Origin: Bacteroidetes bacterium GWF2_29_10
GTDB taxonomy: Bacteria > Bacteroidota > Bacteroidia > Bacteroidales > GWE2-29-8
Assembly: GCA_001768555.1 (NCBI GenBank)
Contig: MEOD01000046.1
Coordinates: forward strand, 1 to 40,171
Length of the DNA stretch: 40,171 nucleotides
Reading direction: 5' to 3'
A model generated the notes under the pieces. It saw only the letters and a program-made list of their open reading frames with translations, did not search any database and was not told the DNA's origin. Position numbers and translations under genes: made by a program. This document shows, one piece after another, positions 15,830 to 24,639 of the stretch; position 1 is the first letter of the stretch, and each line of letters starts with the position of its first letter.

Positions 15830-16266
15830 CATTAGTTATACATAAAAATAACATGACAATAGATAGTTTTAAACTAAATAAGACATTTCAAAATTCAATA
15901 AAATTTAACACTAGTTATACATAAAAATAACATGACAATAGATAATTTTAAACCAAATAAAACATTTCAAAATTCCCATCCATCGAAAAGGAATTAGAAT
16001 GTAATAAAATTTAACATTAGTTATACATAAAAATAACATGACAATAGATAATTTTAAACTAAATAAGACATTTCAAAATTCAATAAAATTTAACACTAGT
16101 TATACATAAAAATAACATGACAATAGATAATTTTAAACCAAATAAAACATTTCAAAATTCCCATCCATCGAAAAGGAATTAGAATGTAATAAAATTTAAC
16201 ATTAGTTATACATAAAAATAACATGACAATAGATAATTTTAAACTAAATAAGACATTTCAAGATTC
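15818..16266 (+). repeat. Five-copy 79-bp tandem array with 185-bp higher-order period
   Basis: Units begin at 15818, 15897, 16003, 16082 and 16188. Each is 79 bases and contains a 5' leader, the start ATGACAATAGATAATTTT and the following codons (NFKLNKTFQNS), i.e. the same start region as the DUF559 gene. Units 1-2 and 3-4 are paired and separated by a 27-base spacer, giving a 185-base higher-order repeat. Each spacer (CCATCCATCGAAAAGGAATT and seven more bases) is a degenerate copy of the right palindrome end plus flank. The array thus looks like collapsed nuclease cassettes that kept only gene starts and palindrome scraps. Confidence 0.9.
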
Positions 16267-16393
16267 CCCTCCGATGGAGGGGTGTCCGCAGGACGGGGTG
16301 GTTAATAATTATAAAAACAAAAACATTGTTACAATAATTAATAACATTTCAATAAGACTCAATTTTAAAATAGTTGGCAGGATGTTAGCATAA
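16223..16393 (+). pseudogene. Truncated 5' copy of the DUF559 gene
   Basis: From ATG 16223 a 56-codon frame reads MTIDNFKLNKTFQDSPPMEG and continues through GCPQDGVVNNYKNKNI and ISIRLNF. This parallels the first 40-45 residues of the 15212..15829 product, then departs (KIVGRMLA, stop). The DUF559 domain itself is missing. The frame is too short for the ORF track. It ends directly before the restriction-modification gene. Confidence 0.8.
16266..16303 (+). repeat. 38-bp palindromic repeat, third copy
   Basis: Direct-orientation copy of the left arm with the fully paired hairpin CCCCTCC-GAT-GGAGGGG. It lies inside the truncated DUF559 copy. Confidence 0.9.
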
Positions 16394-16440
16394 ATTCTCA
16401 AAAATAAATTGCAAAGGATATGACAATAGATAACTACATA
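16384..16440 (+). repeat. Leader repeat, copy 2 (leader and first codons of the R-M gene)
   Basis: GTTAGCATAAATTCTCAAAA and the ATGACAATAGATAA start resemble the DUF559 leader (15178..15232) and the start codons in the 79-bp units (first 14 coding bases identical). Confidence 0.6.
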
Positions 16441-19400
16441 GACAACATAAACAAACGCTACAAATTAGGTAATGCAACCGAGCATACATTTCGTGGCGAT
16501 TTGCAGTCGCTTATTGAGAGTTTGGTGCCAGAGGTAAGGGCTACTAATGAGCCTAAACGGCAGAAGTGTGGTGCTCCGGATTATATCTTGACTAAAAAGG
16601 ATATTCCTGTTGGGTTTATAGAAGCAAAGGATATTGGAGATAAAGACCTTGAAGGATCAAAGAAGAGTGGAAACAAGGAACAGTTTGACAGATACAAGGC
16701 ATCATTGAATAATTTGATTTTTACAGATTATATGCAATTCTATTTGTATCGAGAAGGGCAGCTTGTTACCAAAATAGCAATAGCAGAACTAAGTGACAAA
16801 GGACTTATTAAGCCTTTGCCTGAAAATTTCTTGCAATTTACTAACTTGATAAAAGATTTTTGTAGCACAATCGGGCAAACTATCAAAAGCTCTAAGAAGT
16901 TGGCTGAAATGATGGCTGGCAAAGCTCGTTTACTATCAGACGTTATAGAGAAGGCTTTGAACAGTGATGAAGTAAACCAAGAAAACAGTACGCTTAAAGA
17001 CCAGATGGAGGCATTTAAGCAAATACTTATACATGACATTAACCCAAAGTCGTTTGCCGATGTTTACGCACAAACAATTGCTTACGGAATGTTTGCAGCT
17101 CGTTATCACGACCCAACCTTGCCAACATTTAGCCGTCAGGAAGCCTATGAGCTTATTCCAAAATCTAACCCTTTTCTCAAAAAACTATTTGGATACATAG
17201 CTGGTCTTGATGTTGACGACCGCATAAAATGGATTGTTGATGACCTTGTAAATATATTCCTTGCTTGCGATGTTTGCGATATTCTCAAAGATTATGGCAA
17301 GGGAACCAAGATGGAAGACCCAATTATACATTTTTATGAAACATTTCTAAGCAAGTATGACCCTGCACTGCGTAAAGCTCGTGGTGTATGGTACACTCCG
17401 CAACCAGTTGTAAACTTTATTGTTCGTGCAGTTGATGATATTCTGAAAACAGAATTTGATTTACCTCAAGGACTTGCCGACACAAGCAAAACAAAAATAA
17501 AAGTGGATGTACAAGGAAAAAAGGTAGAGCAAGAAGTACACAAAGTGCAGATATTAGACCCAGCTACTGGCACTGGCACATTCCTTGCCGAAGTACTAAA
17601 GCATATACATAAAAAGTTCGAGGGACAACAAGGCATTTGGAGTAATTATGTCGAAAATCATCTTTTGCCACGTCTTAATGGTTTCGAATTGCTTATGGCA
17701 AGCTATGCAATGGCACATCTCAAACTTGATTTATTACTAACCGAAACAGGATACAAGCCTGCCAAAAATCAACGTCTGCGAGTATTTTTAACGAATAGCC
17801 TTGAAGAACACCACCCTGACACAGGTACACTTTGGGCTAATTGGTTAAGCACCGAAGCAAACGAAGCAAACCACATTAAACGTGATACGTCTGTAATGTG
17901 TGTTATTGGCAACCCTCCTTATAGTGGCGAAAGCTCCAATAAAGGGAAATGGATTATGGACTTAATGGACGATTATAAAAAAGAACCCGGAGGAAAAGAA
18001 AAATTAAAAGAGCGTAATCCTAAATGGATAAATGACGATTATGTAAAGTTTTTGCGTTACGGGCAACATTTTATTGAAAAGAATGGTAGCGGTATTTTAG
18101 CATTTATCAATCCACACGGCTTTTTGGATAACCCAACTTTTAGGGGTATGCGTTGGAACTTGCTAAAAACTTATGATAAGATATATATCCTCAATTTGCA
18201 CGGCAATAGTCGCAAAAGCGAGACAGCAAATGATGGTAGCATTGATGAAAATGTATTCGACATTATGCAAGGCGTAAGCATAAATATCTTTGTAAAAACA
18301 GGAAAGAAAAAGCCAAACGAGTTGGGCAAAGTATTTTATTATGACTTATTAGGGAAAAGAGAGTTTAAGAATGATTTTTTAGATATAAATAAACTTGCAA
18401 GTGTGCCGTATAAAGAAATTATTCCTAAAAAGCCAATGTATTATATGATTCAAAAAGATTTTGATATCGAAAAAGCATATAATAAAGGATTTAGTGTGAG
18501 TGATATATTTCCAGTAAACAGTGTTGGGATAGTAACTGCTAGAGATAATTTTGCCATTCATAAAACTAAAAATGAATTAAATAATACCATAAAAGAGTTT
18601 TTAATTTTAGATGATGAAACAGCAAGGAGAAAATTTGAATTAGGCAAAGATGTTAGGGACTGGCAAGTGAATTTTGCTAAAAAAGATTTACATGCTAATT
18701 ACCCTAACGAAAATAAAATCACAAAAATTAATTATAGACCTTTTGATTTCAGATTTACCTTTTTTACAGGCAAGTCTAAGGGATTTCATTGCTACCCAAG
18801 AACAGAGGTAATGCAACATTTTTTTAATAAGGACAATATAGGCTTGGTAAGCATAAGGCGTTCACGCAGTAGTAATACATGGAACGAAGTATTTGTTTCT
18901 AAAGAGATGATTTCAGGCTCTACATGCATTTCTTCATTAGATATAAACTATGCTTTCCCTTTGTATATTTTTAGAAAAACAAGGGATACATCTTCTGAAC
19001 CAATGATGTTAGGAGAGGATAATGACACATCTGGAATCGTGAGTGAACCTACTTTTGTGTATAAGGGCATTAATTATAAGCCTAATTTAGACCATAGAAT
19101 TGTAAGTAAGATAGAAAACTGTTTGGGAATAAGTTTTATTGTCGAACATATTAAATTGGATAACAATAAGTTTAGCGAAATAGACATTTTGGATTATATT
19201 TATGCAGTATTACACAGCCCAACCTACCGTGAAAAGTACAAAGAATTTTTAAAAATAGATTTTCCTCGTGTGCCATACCCAAAAGATGTAAACACCTTTT
19301 GGCAATTAGTAAAGCTTGGGGGCGAAATTCGCCAAATTCACCTGCTCGAAAGCCCAACTGTCGAGAAATACATTACTCAATACCCCGTAGATGGTAATAA

Positions 19401-19647
19401 CATGGTTACAAAGCTTAATTATCAAAACGGAAAGGTTTATATCAATGAAACCCAATACTTCGACAACGTACCCGAAATAGCTTGGAACTTTTACATCGGT
19501 GGCTACCAGCCAGCACAAAAATGGCTTAAAGACCGTAAAGGCAGAGAATTAAACTACGAAGATATCTTACATTATCAAAAAATAATCGTAGCATTGAGTG
19601 AAACCGATAGAATAATGAAAGAAATTGATAAAATTGAAATTGTGTAA
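16420..19647 (+). CDS. Single-chain restriction-modification enzyme (type IIG / type ISP-like, N6-adenine methylase)
   Basis: A 1075-residue protein joining cleavage and modification. The N-terminus has a PD-(D/E)xK-like nuclease site: PDYIL at 53-57 and FIEAK with E68 and K70. A helical connector follows. The methyltransferase core has motif I LDPATGTGTFLAEV (about 379-392) and the catalytic NPPY (498-501) of N6-adenine enzymes (gamma class). Residues about 650-1000 are the probable target-recognition region; the C-terminus (AWNFYIGGYQPAQKWLKDRKG) matches the type ISP/Eco57I-like tail. True type ISP enzymes such as LlaBIII also carry a central SF2 helicase and are about 1,500 residues; none is present here, so it should act without translocation. 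Codon use has more C/G in third positions than the core genes, consistent with transfer. It should recognise, methylate and cut its own DNA site without separate subunits. Confidence 0.88.
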   Translation: MTIDNYIDNINKRYKLGNATEHTFRGDLQSLIESLVPEVRATNEPKRQKCGAPDYILTKKDIPVGFIEAKDIGDKDLEGSKKSGNKEQFDRYKASLNNLIFTDYMQFYLYREGQLVTKIAIAELSDKGLIKPLPENFLQFTNLIKDFCSTIGQTIKSSKKLAEMMAGKARLLSDVIEKALNSDEVNQENSTLKDQMEAFKQILIHDINPKSFADVYAQTIAYGMFAARYHDPTLPTFSRQEAYELIPKSNPFLKKLFGYIAGLDVDDRIKWIVDDLVNIFLACDVCDILKDYGKGTKMEDPIIHFYETFLSKYDPALRKARGVWYTPQPVVNFIVRAVDDILKTEFDLPQGLADTSKTKIKVDVQGKKVEQEVHKVQILDPATGTGTFLAEVLKHIHKKFEGQQGIWSNYVENHLLPRLNGFELLMASYAMAHLKLDLLLTETGYKPAKNQRLRVFLTNSLEEHHPDTGTLWANWLSTEANEANHIKRDTSVMCVIGNPPYSGESSNKGKWIMDLMDDYKKEPGGKEKLKERNPKWINDDYVKFLRYGQHFIEKNGSGILAFINPHGFLDNPTFRGMRWNLLKTYDKIYILNLHGNSRKSETANDGSIDENVFDIMQGVSINIFVKTGKKKPNELGKVFYYDLLGKREFKNDFLDINKLASVPYKEIIPKKPMYYMIQKDFDIEKAYNKGFSVSDIFPVNSVGIVTARDNFAIHKTKNELNNTIKEFLILDDETARRKFELGKDVRDWQVNFAKKDLHANYPNENKITKINYRPFDFRFTFFTGKSKGFHCYPRTEVMQHFFNKDNIGLVSIRRSRSSNTWNEVFVSKEMISGSTCISSLDINYAFPLYIFRKTRDTSSEPMMLGEDNDTSGIVSEPTFVYKGINYKPNLDHRIVSKIENCLGISFIVEHIKLDNNKFSEIDILDYIYAVLHSPTYREKYKEFLKIDFPRVPYPKDVNTFWQLVKLGGEIRQIHLLESPTVEKYITQYPVDGNNMVTKLNYQNGKVYINETQYFDNVPEIAWNFYIGGYQPAQKWLKDRKGRELNYEDILHYQKIIVALSETDRIMKEIDKIEIV

Positions 19648-19648
19648 A

Positions 19649-20269
19649 ATGAATATTATAAAAAAACTAAAAGAAGACTTTGAATTAGCAATTTTTGAGA
19701 AAGAAATTGATGTTTTAATAGATTATGCAAATATTGCTATTGAAGAAATTTTTAGCAATGAAATAATGAAAAATATTCCTATCGTTAAAACAATTTATTC
19801 ATTTGTTAAAATAAATATTGCTATAAGGGAAAGATCTTTTATTAGAAAACTTTTTGTTTTTCTTAAATCTCTACATGAAGAAAATATTAATATAGAAAGT
19901 TTAAATAAGTTTAAAAAGAAATTTGAGGAAAATCCAAAATTTAAAGAAAAAGTATTAGAAAACATTCTGGTATTAAATGAAAGATTCTATGAATATGAGA
20001 AATCAGCTATTTTAGGAAAACTTTTTAGTTCGTTAATTAAAGAAGATATAAGTTTTAATAGATATTTAGAAATGTGTTCTGTTTTGGATTCGATACATCC
20101 AATAGCGTTAAAAGCACTTGAAAAACAGATTAATAATGATAGTATAACAGATGATGAAAAAGCTATGCTGATTTCATCAGGCTTAACAAAAGAGGATGGT
20201 TATGTAGAAACTGATTATAAAATTAATACATTAGGAAATGATTTTTTTAATTTTGGGATAAAAAAATAA
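19649..20269 (+). CDS. Hypothetical helical protein, coupled to the R-M gene
   Basis: I do not recognise this family. The ORF track start at 19625 lies inside the R-M gene; ATG 19649 begins one base after the R-M stop and gives MNIIKKLKEDFELAIF, the more likely start (206 residues). It is rich in Lys, Glu, Ile and Phe and predicted mostly helical. A hydrophobic stretch (IPIVKTIYSFVKINIAI) is followed by basic RERSFIRKLF, and a middle part with KFKKKFEENPKFKEKVLENI could form coiled coil. The C-terminal third (SITDDEKAMLISSGLTKEDG) resembles a small winged-helix-like end found in reader or partner proteins. The one-base spacing implies co-translation with the R-M enzyme; it may modulate it or be a separate defence or immunity factor (inference). 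Confidence 0.65.
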   Translation: MNIIKKLKEDFELAIFEKEIDVLIDYANIAIEEIFSNEIMKNIPIVKTIYSFVKINIAIRERSFIRKLFVFLKSLHEENINIESLNKFKKKFEENPKFKEKVLENILVLNERFYEYEKSAILGKLFSSLIKEDISFNRYLEMCSVLDSIHPIALKALEKQINNDSITDDEKAMLISSGLTKEDGYVETDYKINTLGNDFFNFGIKK

Positions 20270-20350
20270 CTTATTTTAATACATAACAATTTCATGGATA
20301 CTAAAAACAAGACAAGTCTATAGTCTCTGGCAAATAATAAAAAAGCCAAT

Positions 20351-20376
20351 CATTTTTTTATTGAAATAAAAAAATG
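20351..20376 (+). promoter_or_regulatory. Perfect AT-rich inverted repeat upstream of gcvP
   Basis: CATTTTTTTA, six bases, TAAAAAAATG: a perfect 10-bp dyad ending three bases before the -7 element at 20379. It could end transcription from the island or bind a regulator of gcvP. Confidence 0.45.
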
Positions 20377-20378
20377 AA

Positions 20379-20386
20379 TATCTTTG
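20379..20386 (+). promoter_or_regulatory. Candidate -7 promoter element of gcvP
   Basis: TATCTTTG matches TAnnTTTG, about 48 bases before the gcvP start codon. Confidence 0.5.
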
Positions 20387-20434
20387 CTTTTAGAAAAAAT
20401 AACTGATTGTCAAATTAATTAATTTATATAAGCC

Positions 20435-23317
20435 ATGAATTTAGTTCAAAATTTTGCTACACGCCACAATGGACCAAGGCAAAAAGACATTGAGAAAATG
20501 CTCAAGACAATAGGAAATTCTTCATTAGATGCACTTATTGATGAAACAATTCCTTCAAAAATAAGATTAAAAGAAGATGTTGCCATTGAAAAAGAAGGGG
20601 TGTGTGAATCTCGTTATTTAAAACATTTAAAAAAAATTGCCTCTAAAAATAAAATTTACAAAACATATATAGGGTTAGGGTATTATAATACTATTGTGCC
20701 TTCTGTTGTATTAAGAAATATATTGGAAAATCCAGGATGGTATACTTCATATACTCCTTACCAAGCAGAAATTTCTCAAGGACGATTAGAAGCTTTATTG
20801 AATTATCAAACAATGGTTTCTGACTTAACAGGCTTGCCTGTTGCAAATAGTTCTTTGCTAGATGAAGCAACAGCAGGAGCAGAAGCGATGATAATGATGT
20901 TTAATTCAAGAAGCCGTGATTCGGTTAAAAGAGGAGCAAATACATGTTTTGTTTCTAATGAAATGTTTCCTCAAACAATTGATGTATTGAAAACTCGTTC
21001 TAATCCTCTTGGAATGGAATTAGTTATAGGAGACTTTAGAAATGCATCTTTAGATGATTCGTTTTTTGGAGCTATAATTCAATATCCAGTTGCAAATGGA
21101 GAAGTTTATGATTATGCAGATTTTGTAAAGTCAGCACATGAAAAAGGATTACTTGTTAGTGTAGGTGCGGATATTTTAAGCTTAGCACTTTTAACTCCTC
21201 CAGGAGAATGGGGTGCCGATATAGTATTTGGTTCTACTCAAAGAATGGGAGTTCCTATGGGATTTGGAGGTCCTTCTGCTGGATATTTTGCAACAAAAGA
21301 TGAGTACAAAAGAATGATGCCAGGTAGAATAATCGGCGTTACTGTGGATGCAAATGGAAATAGAGCAGTTAGAATGGCATTACAAACAAGAGAACAACAT
21401 ATTAAAAGAGAAAGAGCAACGTCAAATATATGTACTGCACAAGCTCTGTTAGCTATTATGTCTAGTTTTTATGCAGCTTACCATGGGCCAGAAGGATTAA
21501 AAATGATAGCTTCAAGAATTAATATATTTACTTCTTTATTATCAAAAGAATTAGTTCGTTTAGGTTACATCGTAAATAACAAAAATTTCTTTGATACAAT
21601 AAATGTAACTCTTCCTGCAAGTACCGATGTTAGTAAAGTCAACGCTTTAGGCTTGAGAAATGAAATTAACTTTAGAATAGTTGATGAGAAAACAATAGGT
21701 ATTAGTTTAGATGAAACAGTTACTATCTGTGACTTAAATGAAATAGCAAAAACATTAGCTGAAGCTGTAAATAATAAGGCAAATGAGATAACAATGAATA
21801 TGATGTCAAGTGCTAACATAGAGATTCCTTCTTTTGCAAAAAGAACATCTAAGTATTTGACTCATCCTGTTTTCAACATGTATCATTCAGAAACAGAAAT
21901 GATGAGATATATGAAAAAACTTGAAAGAAGAGATATATCTCTTAATCATTCAATGATACCTCTTGGTTCTTGTACAATGAAATTAAATGCTGCAACAGAG
22001 TTATTGCATCTAAGTTGGCCAGAATTTGGAAATATACATCCATTCGTCCCAAGTGAACAAGCAGAAGGATACCTTGAATTGATACATAATTTGGAAGATA
22101 TGTTGGCTAAAATCACTGGATTTGCTGCAACTTCTTTACAACCAAATTCAGGAGCAGCAGGAGAATATGCTGGATTAATGGTAATCAGACAATATCATAT
22201 AAATAACGGTAATGCACACAGAAATGTAGTGCTTATTCCTGCATCAGCTCATGGAACTAATCCTGCAAGTGCTGCTATGGCAGGGATGAAAGTTGTTGTT
22301 GTTAAATGTGATGATAATGGAAATATTGACATGAATGATTTGCAAGAAAAAGCTATAACACACAAAGATGATTTGTCTTGCTTAATGGTAACTTATCCTT
22401 CCACTCATGGAGTATTTGAAGACAATATACTTGATGTTACAAGAATAATTCATGAAAATGGAGGACAAGTGTATATGGACGGAGCAAACATGAACGCACA
22501 AGTAGGCTTAACTAATCCAGGATTTATTGGAGCTGACGTTTGTCACTTAAATTTACATAAAACATTTGCTATTCCTCATGGTGGTGGTGGACCTGGACAA
22601 GGACCTATATGTGTTGCAAAACATCTCGTTCCTTTTCTTCCTTCACATCCTGTTGTAAAAATAGGAGGAGAGAAATCAATACATGCTGTTGCTGCTTCTC
22701 CTTATGGTAGTGCATCAATATTACCTATCTCTTATGCATACATAAAAATGATGGGAATTGATGGATTAAAAGATGCTACAAAAATAGCAATTTTAAATGC
22801 CAATTATATTGCAGAAAGATTGAAACCTTATTATAAAATATTATACACAGGAAATAAAGGTCATGTTGCTCATGAGCTTATTCTTGATTGTAATGAGTTT
22901 AAAAGAACGGCAGACGTAGAAGCTATTGATATGGCTAAAAGATTAATGGATTACGGTTTCCATGCTCCTACAGTTGCATTTCCTGTTCATGGAACATTGA
23001 TGGTTGAGCCTACAGAAAGTGAAACAATTGAAGAGCTTGATAGATTTTGTGACGCAATGATAGCTATTAGAGCAGAAATCAAAGTTATTGAAGACGGAAA
23101 GGCTGATAAAAAGAATAACCTATTGAAAAATGCACCTCACACTGTTAATGTGTTAACAGCTGAAGAATGGACACTACCTTATTCCAGAAAAGAAGCTGCA
23201 TTTCCTTTAGAATGGATTAAAGAAAACAAGTTCTGGCCATTTGTAGGACGCGTTGATGATGCTTATGGAGATAGAAATCTTGTTTGCACTTGTGAACCAA
23301 TTGAAAACTACATGTAA
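20435..23317 (+). CDS. gcvP: Glycine dehydrogenase (decarboxylating), P-protein of the glycine cleavage system
   Basis: A 960-residue fused P-protein, the standard length of the homodimeric single-chain form. The N-terminal half starts [17 protein letters not shown] and includes [18 protein letters not shown] and [10 protein letters not shown]. The C-terminal catalytic half has the PLP site [18 protein letters not shown] with the Schiff-base Lys at about 709, and SHPVVKIGG. It decarboxylates glycine and passes the aminomethyl group to the lipoyl H-protein. No gcvT or gcvH lies beside it. It is monocistronic between a promoter-like site and a strong terminator, and marks the right edge of the accessory island. 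Confidence 0.97.
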   Translation: MNLVQNFATRHNGPRQKDIEKMLKTIGNSSLDALIDETIPSKIRLKEDVAIEKEGVCESRYLKHLKKIASKNKIYKTYIGLGYYNTIVPSVVLRNILENPGWYTSYTPYQAEISQGRLEALLNYQTMVSDLTGLPVANSSLLDEATAGAEAMIMMFNSRSRDSVKRGANTCFVSNEMFPQTIDVLKTRSNPLGMELVIGDFRNASLDDSFFGAIIQYPVANGEVYDYADFVKSAHEKGLLVSVGADILSLALLTPPGEWGADIVFGSTQRMGVPMGFGGPSAGYFATKDEYKRMMPGRIIGVTVDANGNRAVRMALQTREQHIKRERATSNICTAQALLAIMSSFYAAYHGPEGLKMIASRINIFTSLLSKELVRLGYIVNNKNFFDTINVTLPASTDVSKVNALGLRNEINFRIVDEKTIGISLDETVTICDLNEIAKTLAEAVNNKANEITMNMMSSANIEIPSFAKRTSKYLTHPVFNMYHSETEMMRYMKKLERRDISLNHSMIPLGSCTMKLNAATELLHLSWPEFGNIHPFVPSEQAEGYLELIHNLEDMLAKITGFAATSLQPNSGAAGEYAGLMVIRQYHINNGNAHRNVVLIPASAHGTNPASAAMAGMKVVVVKCDDNGNIDMNDLQEKAITHKDDLSCLMVTYPSTHGVFEDNILDVTRIIHENGGQVYMDGANMNAQVGLTNPGFIGADVCHLNLHKTFAIPHGGGGPGQGPICVAKHLVPFLPSHPVVKIGGEKSIHAVAASPYGSASILPISYAYIKMMGIDGLKDATKIAILNANYIAERLKPYYKILYTGNKGHVAHELILDCNEFKRTADVEAIDMAKRLMDYGFHAPTVAFPVHGTLMVEPTESETIEELDRFCDAMIAIRAEIKVIEDGKADKKNNLLKNAPHTVNVLTAEEWTLPYSRKEAAFPLEWIKENKFWPFVGRVDDAYGDRNLVCTCEPIENYM

Positions 23318-23332
23318 TTAATTCTATATGAT

Positions 23333-23372
23333 AAAAAAAGGCTGATAAAATTTGTTTTATCAGCCTTTTTTT
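23333..23372. terminator. Strong, bidirectional terminator between gcvP and the convergent PLP gene
   Basis: AAAAAAAGGCTGATAAAA and TTTTATCAGCCTTTTTTT form an 18-bp stem with a 4-base loop. Both sides carry A/T runs, so it can stop transcription from either strand. Confidence 0.9.
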
Positions 23373-23400
23373 ATTAGGATAATTATTATATTTCAGAGAA

Positions 23401-24606
23401 TTATTTCATAACTTTCTTATAACAAAGCATTATTCTTTTGAATGTACGCTCAATATCATGATCTAAACCTACAGAGAATCGAACCATTCCTTCAGACATT
23501 CCCATTTCTTTTTGCAACTCTTCAGGAACTTCAGAAGAAGTACTTGAACCTGGACAGCTAAATAAAGTCTTATAGAAACCTAAACTAACGGCAAGATAAC
23601 CTACTTTTTCATCTTGCATAAGTTCCATAAATTGTTGAGCCTTTGCTTGTGTTACTAAATTAATAGCAATCATTCCTCCATATCCCATTGATTTATCCAT
23701 CATTTTTGTCATTAATCCATTATCTTTATGGCTTTTTAATCCAGGGTACTTAACATCAACTTTTTCTTTTTCAAGATTCTCAGCTAAATACATTGCGTTT
23801 TTACTGTGTTGTTGCATTCGTATATGCAAAGTGTGCATATTTTTAAGTATACTTGATGCTCTTAAAGGATCTAGAACAGGACCAAGTAACATTGCTGTTC
23901 CATCATTAACACTAATCAAAGCATTGATAAATTCTTCAGAAGCACAAATTGCACCAGCAACGCAATCATTAGTTCCATTAATGAATTTAGTCATACTATA
24001 AACAACAATATGAGCCCCTAATTTTTTAGGAGATATTATCATAGGGGTGAAAGTGTTATCAACCACTAATTTAATATTATTTTTGTCTGCAATCAAAGCC
24101 AGTTTTTTTATATCTGCAACCTGTAATAAAGGATTGTTAAGAGTTTCGGTGTAAATAACTTTTGTATTTGGTTTTATTGCTGCTTTTACTTTTTCTTCAT
24201 TTGTTGTATCAACAAAAGTAACATCAATGTTAAATTTAGGCAGATAGTTTTTAAGAAATGCGAATGTTCCTCCATATATTGTCATAGCTGCAATAATATG
24301 ATCACCAGAATTGCACAACTGAAGTAATGTGCATGTTATAGCAGCCATTCCAGAGCCAGTAACCCAAGCGGCTTCTGTCCCTTCCATCTTAGCTAACGCA
24401 TTGGAAAGATTTTTAGCTGAAGGATTCCAATGTCTTGAGTATAAATAGCAACCTTCTGTTTTTCCCTCAAATGTTTCAGACATTGTTTTTGCATGTAGAA
24501 ATGTGTATGTAGCTGAGTCTGTAATAGATGGATTAACACCACCAAATTCTCCGAAAACTAATATATCCTGAATTTCGCTTGCAGGATCAAAATTTTTATT
24601 GCTCAT
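23401..24606 (-). CDS. Cys/Met metabolism PLP-dependent enzyme (trans-sulfuration family)
   Basis: A 401-residue fold-type I enzyme of the cystathionine gamma-synthase / methionine gamma-lyase family. Seen: YSRHWNPSAKNL near residue 57 (usual YxRxxNPT), GSGMAAI near 85, VVDNTF with the cofactor Asp near 183, and the PLP-lysine motif SMTKFING with K207. The C-terminal part includes LGFYKTLFSCPGSSTSSEVP. The family is broad: candidates are O-acetylhomoserine sulfhydrylase, cystathionine gamma-synthase/lyase or methionine gamma-lyase; sequence inspection alone does not separate them. It lies 33 bases downstream of proS on the same strand and is probably co-transcribed. Confidence 0.88.
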   Translation of the reverse strand: MSNKNFDPASEIQDILVFGEFGGVNPSITDSATYTFLHAKTMSETFEGKTEGCYLYSRHWNPSAKNLSNALAKMEGTEAAWVTGSGMAAITCTLLQLCNSGDHIIAAMTIYGGTFAFLKNYLPKFNIDVTFVDTTNEEKVKAAIKPNTKVIYTETLNNPLLQVADIKKLALIADKNNIKLVVDNTFTPMIISPKKLGAHIVVYSMTKFINGTNDCVAGAICASEEFINALISVNDGTAMLLGPVLDPLRASSILKNMHTLHIRMQQHSKNAMYLAENLEKEKVDVKYPGLKSHKDNGLMTKMMDKSMGYGGMIAINLVTQAKAQQFMELMQDEKVGYLAVSLGFYKTLFSCPGSSTSSEVPEELQKEMGMSEGMVRFSVGLDHDIERTFKRIMLCYKKVMK

Positions 24607-24639
24607 AATGTATGTTTTTTTTGGTTAATTACTTATTTA

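Noticed and set aside
15818-16266. CRISPR array
   Set aside because: Repeats are 79 bases and directly abutting or separated by an identical 27-base spacer; there are no unique spacers and no cas genes.
16420-19647. Full type ISP enzyme with helicase, or BREX PglX
   Set aside because: At 1075 residues there is no helicase motif set, and no other BREX genes lie nearby.
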